The position numbers and the translations under genes were made by a program. From Zygaena filipendulae (taxonomy: Eukaryota > Arthropoda > Insecta > Lepidoptera > Zygaenidae): a stretch of 64,000 nucleotides of DNA. Positions 60,901 to 64,000 of the stretch are shown in pieces; position 1 is the first letter of the stretch, and each line of letters starts with the position of its first letter. Where the stretch lies: contig OU015650.1 of assembly GCA_907165275.2 (NCBI GenBank), forward strand, positions 14,166,001 to 14,230,000. The letters are read 5' to 3'. The notes under the pieces were generated by a model. That model was given only the letters and a program-made list of their open reading frames with translations. It searched no databases and was not told where the DNA came from.

Positions 60901-63172
60901 TTTTTTTAGTCCGCCTTGTAGATTAATAAAAAATATTGGAGACGTATTTTTTCTTTTTTTACTTAATCAAAAAATAACGGCGATACATTGAGTTGAAATT
61001 TCGCGTGACGTCACTATTCGGACAGTTTGTATGGCGGTTTTAGCGGTTAGTGACGTCACGATCCCCTCACTCTAAACTTTAATGCGCTTTATCTCTGTAT
61101 ATTTTAATTTATTTGAAAAAGCAAAAAGTACGTGTCTATTGTTTTTTCATTTTCTAACTGACGGACTAATTAGAATTTTGATTTTCAAAAGTAGTCAACA
61201 TCCCCATTTGTGAGTGTCGTAGGCTATATTGTAACCCGGTGTCGTGGAGACTGGAGTATGATAACGTAGTGGGGTGCGCGCACCAGGACACGACGTGGGC
61301 GGCGCCGCTGACGCCGTGGGCCAACTACACGTTCCGCGTGGTGGCGTGGAACAAGATCGGCGCGTCGCCGCCGTCCGCGCACTCGGACGCGTGCACCACG
61401 CAGCCCGACCTGCCGCACAAGAACCCCGACAACGTGCAGGGCCGCGGCACCGCGCCCACCAACATGCTCATCTCGTGGACGGTGAGCGCGCCCACCCACC
61501 CGCACACTATGTATACTGTAGAATAGAATAGACACATATAATCGTATCTGGCTAATTTTAAACACACGCACAAACACACACACGCACACACACATAGTCT
61601 TTCAAAATTATTTTGTTTATTTCTTTGTTGCTGTAGTTTATTTTAATTTTTAATCTATACCTAATAATAATTTTAATTCTCATAGGTAATGTTGGCATTT
61701 CAACAAATTAGTTCTGAATTGCATGAGCCCTCTGTACTCCAGAGGGGAGTGATTGAAAACCAGCGCTGCAGCTGCTGCTGCCTAGGTCACGAGCAGCTCA
61801 CGCTGAATCACTTCCTTTTGCCTATAATAATTGGCTAAGTTTAATTTTTATTTTTTTGTACACCTTTTTGATGGCAATAAACAATTTTATTATTATTATT
61901 AATAGAAAAAAGTTTATTTGATACAATAAAGATAAAATAAGTACAAGCGTGAGTCTTAAACTAGTATAGTTGGTACCAAAATGGCTACCACTCAGCATTA
62001 TGCCGTGGCACTAAGTTCCACGACGCTGATTTTCAGTGGCGACCGTAGAAGGGAGATAGATACACGTACTGTACACGTGTCACCGTAAAGATTATATGTA
62101 CACAATATTACAATATTATGTAGAATCTACATGTGACAATGGGCTAGATAACTAAATTTTAAGATTTTGTACATTGATGAAAAAATATTGAACACATATT
62201 CTTCCTTTTTTTACGTAATCAGGTCACAGGGGACATGACCCCCCCCCCCCCCCCCCCAAATCTAAGTTTGAATTAAAAAATCTCAAAAAATTGTCAATAA
62301 TAATAAAAGGAAATTTCTAGCTATCCCTTAACAGCGATAAATTTATAAATTTCCGGGTGACGTCACACCTAGGTACACTTTCTCGGTTATGACGTCACGA
62401 GTCATGATCTCCCACTCCTAAATTAATGCGTTTTATCTAAGTTTTTTTTTAATAATTTGAAAAAGCATGAAATATGTGTCTATTATTTTTTTACTATCCA
62501 ACTGACGGACTAAACAGAATTTTGATTTTTATACCCTGTCATCATCCCCATTATTCAGACGGCTGACAGTGAATGTCAGCTCGCTGTCAACCTTTCGATA
62601 CACACACACCTTCCATCTGTCTATACTTGTGGATAAGTACATGAATCACACACACACACACACACACACTAGACACACACATGCCCTATCACACACACAC
62701 TATCACTTTCACAAATTCACCCGTTCACACACAGAACTAACTGTATTTCTCCATCCCGGTTTATTTTTATTTTTCTATTTTGTACCTACTAATAATAGTT
62801 TTTGAGTTCGGGACCTGAAGACCTATAATACAGGTTAACCTAGATTAGGCCCCAGATCTCCTACTTTCCTTAATTAAAACACATTTCATGTACTTTTGTG
62901 GAGACGAATAAATGATTATTATTATTATTATTATTATTATTTGTATGGACTGTCGCCGGATTGGTTACAACCACTACAACTATAATGCAAGTGATGCGTG
63001 CGCGTTCCAGGAAATGCCGCAGATCGAGCACAACGGCCCCGGCTTCTACTACCAGGTGTCGTGGCGGCGGAACATCTCGGGCCAGGGCTGGACCGACGAG
63101 CTGGTGCGCGACTGGCGCCAGAGCGAGTACCTCGTCACCAACACGCCCACCTTCCAGCCCTATAGGATCAAG
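36855..63172 (+). CDS. Nrg: Neuroglian (L1-family neural cell adhesion molecule), 5' part
   Basis: Transmembrane homophilic adhesion protein for axon guidance and septate junctions. Eleven coding exons lie in the window: 36855-36930, 37910-38033, 44190-44807, 45323-45513, 55673-55948, 57703-57841, 58421-58548, 59931-60212, 60570-60742, 61287-61481, 63011-63172. They sum to 2364 bases (788 residues) in one frame, and the gene continues past the right edge. Domains: signal peptide (1-25, hydrophobic CLLAIVSQAAA); Ig1 to about 130 (IECEAEGEP...YQCFAENEWG); Ig2 (LECKPPTGYP...YICAAKS); Ig3 (VELYCIYGGT...YTCEVSNGVG); Ig4 (IRCRADGTP...YGCNATNSNG); Ig5 (LTCRVFGAP...YTCHAKNKLG); Ig6 (FRCNAKAD...FTCIARTP); FN3-1 with PWANYTFRV; start of FN3-2 with EMPQIEHNGPGFYYQVSWR. 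The sequence follows fly neuroglian residue order throughout (NNSRMTLDPEGNLWFSNVTR). The rest (FN3-3 to 5, membrane segment, ankyrin-binding tail) is outside the window. Confidence 0.95.
37700..37855 (-). repeat. SINE-like repeat before Nrg exon 2
   Basis: CATCAGGCGTGAACGGCTGG, GGAGTTTGGAGTTTCTG, CACGCGGGTGAAACCGCAGG, GCGCAGCTA. Ends about 55 bases before the exon 2 acceptor. Confidence 0.65.
37910..38033 (+). CDS. Nrg: Nrg coding exon 2 (start of Ig1)
   Basis: Residues 26-67, TSPPRIVKQPPIEQLFQVAQ to ECEAEGEPAPR; contains the first Ig1 cysteine. Acceptor TCTTATTAG, donor GTGAGT. Confidence 0.92.
39066..39240 (+). repeat. SINE-like repeat
   Basis: ACTAGCTGACCCCCAAGG, GGTAATTTCGGAGCTCCC, AATCGCATGAAAATCTGTTC. 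Confidence 0.65.
39395..39510 (+). repeat. SINE-like repeat fragment
   Basis: ATTCCGGGATAGAAACTACC, TCGGTATTGATCGGTTGGAT, AGTTAAAGCGTGAAAGCGTA followed by AACAAACAAA. Confidence 0.55.
40070..40143 (-). repeat. SINE-like repeat, degraded head
   Basis: GAGGTATTGATTAACCCGGA, ATTTACACGGAAACTCCGAC, GAGTGAAACTATGGGG. Confidence 0.45.
40166..40372 (+). repeat. SINE-like repeat with a small internal duplication
   Basis: ACTAGCTGTGCCCCACGG, TTTCACCCGCGGTAATTTCG, then GTAATTTCGGAGTT twice, and a complete TATAATATTAGTAGGATT tail. Confidence 0.8.
41660..41862 (+). mobile_element. CRE-bearing MITE, copy C (diverged)
   Basis: CTTTTTTTACGTAATCAAAA, ATACATTGAGTTGAAATTCC, TGACGTCA (41,723-41,730), CCTAGGTACACTTTATACTT, then a mutated second site TGATGTCA. 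It belongs to the subfamily with the CCTAGGTACA core also seen at 59.5 and 62.3 kb. Confidence 0.65.
42125..42212 (+). repeat. Retroelement tail
   Basis: GCCAGAGAATGCCACTGTGG, CATTAAGTCCGCCTTTTGTA, then TTTAAATAAATAAATA. Inverse relative at about 35,085-35,150. Confidence 0.5.
42650..43026. mobile_element. 377-bp foldback element
   Basis: The left end AATAAACAAATTTTTAAC and right end GTTAAAAATTTGTTTATT are inverse. The arms continue with AAAACCGACTTCCAAAAACA and ACTAAAAATCTCAAAATAAA, and inner arms ACTAATCGGTTTGAATTCGG / CCGAATTCAAACCGATTAGT. The left arm carries about 55 extra bases. The loop holds about 80 bases including GTCGACTCCCGCTACCAGC. Confidence 0.8.
43100..43875 (-). repeat. Tandem repeat array, about 300-bp units
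   Basis: Two and a half units in direct order. Shared landmarks: GATGACCATCTGTGGTCTTC (43,270 and 43,546), CCACTTCTTCAAATTTTACT-like, CGATTTACTATAAAAAAT, CGCTATAGGTGT, CATCAGATCTCGACTTGGTG-like, GGGAGTAT-CCTTTCAAAC. It ends CTCCTCCTTTTTGGAAGTCG with GTTAAAAA. Open frames inside are mirrored artefacts. Confidence 0.75.
44190..44807 (+). CDS. Nrg: Nrg coding exon 3 (Ig1 end, Ig2, Ig3 start)
   Basis: Residues 67-273. YRWVKNGKPFEY, then YQCFAENEWGVATSNSV closes Ig1; Ig2 spans FKLECKPPTGYPNP to YICAAKS; the linker QQTSDSPLSNKQPPTHQY leads to Ig3 VELYCIYGGT. Acceptor TGTCAACAG, donor GTGAGT. Confidence 0.95.
45323..45513 (+). CDS. Nrg: Nrg coding exon 4 (Ig3)
   Basis: Residues 273-337, PLPQTVWKKDGQPIQSSHR to YTCEVSNGVGTLQTHSI. 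Acceptor CCGGGCAG, donor GTGAGT. Confidence 0.94.
45630..45940 (+). mobile_element. CRE-bearing MITE, copy D
   Basis: Begins CTACTTGACAAAAATTTTTT and AGTCCGTCGTGTAG. TGACGTCA occurs at 45,753-45,760 and 45,799-45,806. Ends TAACTGACGGACTAATTAGA. It starts about 115 bases after Nrg exon 4; a SINE-like head fragment (45,585-45,630) lies between. Confidence 0.8.
46103..46560 (-). repeat. GCCCATAACGCG repeat, copy 3, split by a SINE-like insertion
   Basis: The left part GATGACCATAACATGACGCG to CTTATGGCAAACAGAATATT and the right part AATATTTTGGCATCTGAAAC to GGAATGTTGTTGGTCAACTC join as one repeat copy. Between them, 46,225-46,446 is a reversed SINE-like unit ending CGCGGGGTACAGCTAG. Confidence 0.75.
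46225..46446 (-). repeat. SINE-like repeat (nested)
   Basis: TATACTAATATTATAAAGAG, CTTACTGAACCGATTTTGAA, GGTACTTTTATCCCGAAATT, GCACCGCGGGTGAAATCGCG. Inserted in the repeat copy 46,103-46,560. Confidence 0.75.
47300..47590 (+). repeat. Lepidopteran GTTCCGTACCCAAAG repeat
   Basis: AAGGTTCCGTACCCAAAGAC, CTAAGACTCCGCTGTCCGTC, TGTATCTCATGAACCGTGTA, CATACAACAAACGTGATTTT, GGTACGGAACCCTTCGTGCG. I know this wording as a very common dispersed repeat of moth genomes; its class is not certain to me. Confidence 0.65.
47955..48062 (+). repeat. SINE-like repeat, 5' part
   Basis: GACTAGCTGTCCCCCGTGG, TTTCACCCGCGATAATTTCG, GACCTTCCTCTTGAATCC; truncated by, or joined to, the next copy. Confidence 0.7.
48063..48295 (-). 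repeat. SINE-like repeat
   Basis: Near-identical to 20,850-21,075: TATATAAATCACGTGTCACG, TTTGTCCGCGATGGACTCCG, GGAATTCCCTCGGGAACTGA, GCGGGGGACAGCTAG. High identity points to recent activity of this subfamily. Confidence 0.8.
48296..48720 (+). repeat. SINE-like and retroelement fragments
   Basis: An unknown segment ends AAATAAATGGTTTATTATTA (retroelement-type tail, near 48,508-48,536), followed by SINE-like body GAAAACCGCATAAAAATCCG, CAGACAGACGCGGTGGAAGA, then a diverged head fragment around 48,660-48,700. Confidence 0.4.
49526..49672 (+). mobile_element. Non-LTR retrotransposon 3' tail, copy 2
   Basis: AAGGTTGTCTGGAAGAGATC to TACAATAAAGTG and about five TATTC units. Almost identical to 5257-5392. 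Confidence 0.7.
51370..51572 (-). repeat. SINE-like repeat
   Basis: TATAAGTTTGTTTGTTACGC, CTCAACCGATCATCATGAAA, CTTCGAAATTAACGCGCGTG, AAACCGCAGGGAACAGCTA. Reverse orientation. Confidence 0.75.
53595..53695 (+). repeat. Short direct repeat (GAGACAGAG block)
   Basis: GGCGAGACAGAGTCTGACAG ... AGTTAAGTTATTGTGTTAAT is repeated as CGCGAGACAGAGACTCAGAC ... GGTTAAGTTATCGTGTTTAT, two tandem copies about 64 bases apart, just upstream of a small open frame. Confidence 0.55.
53741..53865 (+). CDS. Possible first exon or short ORF inside Nrg intron 4
   Basis: ATG then 41 codons, MENPSLRCINCSLRLRYLR onward, with a C-x2-C pair (CINC) and a third Cys near the end, stopping at a donor-like ACTAG|GTAATT. Splicing to the nearest acceptor (TTTCAG at about 53,962) gives a stop after three residues, so a further exon would be needed. 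Function unknown; it may be chance or a relic. Confidence 0.2.
54450..54562 (+). repeat. SINE-like repeat, 5' part
   Basis: AACTAGCTGGTCCCCGCGG, TTTTCACCCGCGATAATTTC, CCCGCGGGAATTCCGGGAC, CCCCTGACAACGTGTAG. Confidence 0.75.
54563..54722 (+). repeat. SINE-like repeat, second head to tail copy
   Basis: TTTCACTCGCATTAATTTTG, GTGGGGATTTCGGGATAAAA, TGTTTATCGGATGAGCTGTA, AAGCGGAACAAACAAACGC. Confidence 0.65.
55012..55225 (+). repeat. GCCCATAACGCG repeat family, copy 4
   Basis: CAACAACACTCCTTGCCCAT, AACGCGCGTTCCATAAACGC, CTTCAGGTGCCAAAATATTT, GTATGCCATAATATTACACG. Confidence 0.7.
55255..55405 (-). repeat. SINE-like repeat
   Basis: CAAATTACTGAACGGATTTT, GATGCGGTTTTCACCAATAG, CGCGGGTGAAACCGCGAAGA, ACAGCTAG. 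Confidence 0.7.
55501..55584 (+). repeat. 45-bp tandem duplication before Nrg exon 5
   Basis: Two units beginning TGGCGCCTAGAGCGACC and containing CTCTACCCCTG, at 55,501-55,545 and 55,546-55,584. It ends 88 bases upstream of the exon 5 start. Confidence 0.8.
55673..55948 (+). CDS. Nrg: Nrg coding exon 5 (Ig4)
   Basis: Residues 337-429, one whole Ig domain: FQNLAEGETAEIRCRADGTP, INWIHNGRPIEL, NDTGNYGCNATNSNGYVYKD. Acceptor CCGCCCAG, donor GTATGT. Confidence 0.95.
55949..57385. other. Nrg intron 5, first part
   Basis: Mostly unclassified AT-rich DNA. A short internally deleted CRE-MITE relic lies at 56,722-56,850 (TAATTTTTATTCCTTCTTGT ... TAACTGACGGATTAAATAG). The stretch 56,880-57,080 is GC-richer and repeat-poor. 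Confidence 0.5.
57386..57702 (+). repeat. 33-bp minisatellite ending at the Nrg exon 6 acceptor
   Basis: Nine units of CGGTTCTCTTGTATGGAGTG plus TGTGCGCTCGGAT type: seven of 33 bases and two (57,551-57,590 and 57,591-57,630) of 40 bases with an extra TGTTGTA. The final CGGCAG (57,697-57,702) is the start of a tenth unit and supplies the AG of the splice acceptor. The array is open in several frames on both strands because 33 is a multiple of three. Confidence 0.9.
57703..57841 (+). CDS. Nrg: Nrg coding exon 6 (first half of Ig5)
   Basis: Residues 429-475, IPPEIKELPGDVMKVDGAEA, LTCRVFGAPKPIVTWIKDGE, AVTGK. Donor GTGAGT. Its acceptor lies in the minisatellite and has no clear polypyrimidine tract. 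Confidence 0.93.
58421..58548 (+). CDS. Nrg: Nrg coding exon 7 (second half of Ig5)
   Basis: Residues 475-518, STITPDGDLVIHKVSYNDVG, RYTCHAKNKLGEDSATGSLV. Acceptor GTTGTCAG, donor GTACGT. Confidence 0.94.
58585..58916 (-). mobile_element. CRE-bearing MITE, copy F
   Basis: Reversed: ATGGGGACGTGGACTAC at the left, AGTCAACATGCCCAT at the right, TGACGTCA at 58,736-58,743 and 58,781-58,788. It begins 36 bases after the exon 7 donor. Confidence 0.85.
59015..59205 (-). repeat. SINE-like repeat
   Basis: CACGTGAGTTTGTTTCTTTG, CGGAATTACCGCGGGAACTT, AACGCGGGCGAAACCGCGGG, GAACAGCTAG. Confidence 0.8.
59206..59360 (-). repeat. SINE-like repeat, 3' part
   Basis: GTGATTGTTACGCTTTAACG, CAACCGATCATCATTAAATT, CGGAATTTCCTCGGGAACTC. 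Head missing. Confidence 0.7.
59385..59904 (-). mobile_element. CRE-bearing MITE, copy G, with nested SINE-like insertion
   Basis: Left end GGGCATGATGACAAGGTATA, right end ATTTAGCCATCATGGCCAT. CGACGTCA at 59,525-59,532 and TGACGTCA at 59,560-59,567 flank the CCTAGGT core. A complete SINE-like unit (59,651-59,857) interrupts it between AATATTTTTT and AATCTACAGG. The right end is 26 bases before the exon 8 start. Confidence 0.8.
59651..59857 (+). repeat. SINE-like repeat nested in MITE copy G
   Basis: CTAGCTGTGCCCCGCGGGGC with a GC-rich 15-base expansion, GGTTATTCCGGAGTTCCCGC, AATCCGTTCAGCCAGTTTTG, and the tail TATAATATTAGTAGGATT. Confidence 0.85.
59931..60212 (+). CDS. Nrg: Nrg coding exon 8 (Ig6)
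   Basis: Residues 518-612, PTEITDRPESYEVAAGSSAT, FRCNAKADDQLPLVMSWLFN, DSGEFTCIARTPIDEARAQA. The donor AAG|GTCGGC departs from GTRAGT but is required by frame. Confidence 0.93.
60213..60569. other. Nrg intron 8
   Basis: AT-rich and short; it ends in a TATG/TGTG-rich stretch before the acceptor TGTGTGCAG. No repeat family recognised. Confidence 0.5.
60570..60742 (+). CDS. Nrg: Nrg coding exon 9 (FN3-1, first part)
   Basis: Residues 612-669, DKPNAPALEGIECHQSVAML, WHAMGENRAPILRYSVEYNT, SFTPDTWELASDDVSGQ. Donor GTGGGT, phase 0. Confidence 0.93.
60878..61207 (+). mobile_element. CRE-bearing MITE, copy H
   Basis: The best-preserved copy: left end ATGGGCATGTTGACTAATAT, right end AAAAGTAGTCAACATCCCCA. 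TGACGTCA at 61,006-61,013 and 61,051-61,058. It makes up about 60 percent of Nrg intron 9 (544 bases). Confidence 0.88.
61287..61481 (+). CDS. Nrg: Nrg coding exon 10 (FN3-1 end, FN3-2 start)
   Basis: Residues 670-734, AAPLTPWANYTFRVVAWNKI, GASPPSAHSDACTTQPDLPH, KNPDNVQGRG, NMLISWT. Donor GTGAGC, phase 0. Confidence 0.94.
61840..61905 (+). repeat. Non-LTR tail with ATT repeats
   Basis: CACCTTTTTGATGGCAATAA, ACAATTTTATTATTATTATT. Inverse of 14,920-14,980. Confidence 0.6.
62153..62550 (+). mobile_element. CRE-bearing MITE, copy I (diverged, with poly-C insert)
   Basis: GATTTTGTACATTGATGAAA, CTTTTTTTACGTAATCAGG, then about 100 bases of unrelated sequence with a run of 18 or more C (62,239-62,258), then the ACAGCGATAAAT continuation, TGACGTCA at 62,358-62,365 and 62,390-62,397 around CCTAGGTACACTT, and CAACTGACGGACTAAACAG near the end. 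Confidence 0.7.
62649..62670 (+). repeat. AC microsatellite
   Basis: CA dinucleotide run with further CACACA words to about 62,735. Confidence 0.75.
62905..62941 (+). repeat. ATT trinucleotide tail
   Basis: GACGAATAAATGATTATTAT followed by about ten ATT units; a retroelement-type tail 70 bases before Nrg exon 11. Confidence 0.65.
63011..63172 (+). CDS. Nrg: Nrg coding exon 11 (FN3-2)
   Basis: Residues 735-788, EMPQIEHNGPGFYYQVSWRR, DELVRDWRQSEYLVTNTPTF, QPYRIK. Acceptor GCGTTCCAG, donor GTGACC, phase 0. The next exon should begin with V-A-I-N/D-type residues and is outside the window. Confidence 0.93.
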
Positions 63173-64000
63173 GTGACCTAACGACATTCGCGTCGCGAGG
63201 CAACAGTAAACAACCCGCGGAAAGTTAGCGAAAACTTCCCAAATGATCGATCCTTAAATTTTACAGTTGTATAGATGTTCTGTTTCACGAACTCCCCTGG
63301 GCCCTTATCCACTATGACCATTGGCGCTAGGATGCGTGCCACGATATATTTATCACACGAAAGATAAAATTGTCGATACGACAAATATTTGTGGGCGTCC
63401 AAGCAAAAAGGTTCAATAGTGGGGTATTGAGTTAAGACTAGATTCGGTATCTAGAATAATCAATTGATAGTAAAAATTGAAAAAATATTCAAAAACTGGC
63501 ACATATTTTTTTATTAGGCATGTGATTCTGGAATAAGCTTTATTTTTTTATATTATTGTAGATTAAGGTATTTTATGAAATTGTAAATAATTGAGCATTT
63601 ATTAATATAATCAATTAAAATCGCGGAAGTATTTTTTTCACTCAACTTTACAAAAGTCTTATATCTCGGAAGAAGGAGCCTTTTTGCTTGTACGCCCACG
63701 TTTATCACCGTGACAAGAAATGACAAAAAATTTAGTTTTTGGCAGGAACCATAGATGGCGGTTTTATCATTTATTTTCGTGGCGATTAAAACAATTTTAA
63801 AAGTAGATTCTGTTGTGCTTATGAACAATAATTTTCGCAGTGCGGGTTATTTCTTAAAAGTTAATAGTTCCTAACCAATTTTAGAAAAGTTCTAAAATCC
63901 TTTTCTAACCGCGATAGACGCCATAAGGCAGTCGCAAGTAGGTAAATAAATAAAAAATACCTATACATATACAAAAAATTTACACTAAAGTTTGATTGCT
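63173..64000. other. Nrg intron 11 (partial)
   Basis: AT-rich. A piece of the CCACTATGACCATTGGCGC type near 63,310-63,345 resembles the end of the GCCCATAACGCG family. No further Nrg exon is visible before the window ends. Confidence 0.5.

Larger units (their letters stand above)
61482..63010. other. Nrg intron 10
   Basis: Holds a retroelement tail (61,840-61,905), diverged MITE copy I, an AC microsatellite and an ATT-repeat tail just before the exon 11 acceptor. An unclassified stretch lies at 61,910-62,150. Confidence 0.6.

Noticed and set aside
1..64000. CRISPR array, operon structure, bacterial promoters
   Set aside because: Introns, animal genes and retroelement-type repeats show this is a nuclear animal genome; no regularly spaced repeats of CRISPR type.

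Overview
This is a eukaryotic nuclear window that looks like the genome of a moth or butterfly. The non-coding DNA is AT-rich and full of short interspersed repeats whose wording is familiar from Lepidoptera: a roughly 200-bp element running from CTAGCTGTGCCCCGCGG to TATAATATTAGTAGGAT, a GTCTGGAAGAGATCGCT tail ending in TATTC repeats, and runs of TAGGTAGGTACCTAC. The exons are GC-rich against this background. I cannot name the species from sequence alone.

Layout: (1) 1-3.3 kb holds SsRbeta (translocon-associated protein beta) on the + strand, with one non-coding and two coding exons. (2) 3.3-16.5 kb has no gene I can support. It holds SINE-like copies, LINE tails, foldback elements, a near-perfect 184-bp inverted repeat and two copies of a tiny 25-27-bp palindromic insertion flanked by 8-bp duplications. 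(3) 16.6-18.9 kb is an intronless Tmem63 (osmo/mechano-sensitive cation channel, 746 aa) on the - strand. (4) 18.9-21.6 kb carries an unusual degenerate motif array and palindromes between two divergently oriented genes. (5) 21.6-33.2 kb is Sfmbt on the + strand, seven coding exons that join in frame to 881 aa (four MBT repeats, SLED domain, SAM domain). (6) 33.35-34.5 kb is the last exon of an unrecognised gene on the - strand, tail to tail with Sfmbt. (7) 36.8-64 kb is the 5' part of neuroglian (Nrg) on the + strand, eleven coding exons encoding 788 residues (signal peptide, six Ig domains, the first FN3 domain and part of the second). It runs off the right edge.

The genes are not functionally linked: ER translocation, ion channel, Polycomb-group chromatin protein, neural adhesion molecule. 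All internal splice junctions of SsRbeta, Sfmbt and Nrg keep frame when joined at the sites given.

The most interesting non-genic signals are: (a) an ultra-short palindromic mobile module (CTCAGACGAAAT and its reverse complement) present three times, twice with perfect 8-bp target-site duplications; (b) a MITE family whose full copies carry two TGACGTCA (CRE-like) palindromes, clustered in Nrg introns close to exons; (c) a 33-bp minisatellite that ends exactly at the splice acceptor of Nrg coding exon 6; (d) a long, almost perfect inverted repeat at 9.4-9.8 kb that could make a hairpin RNA.
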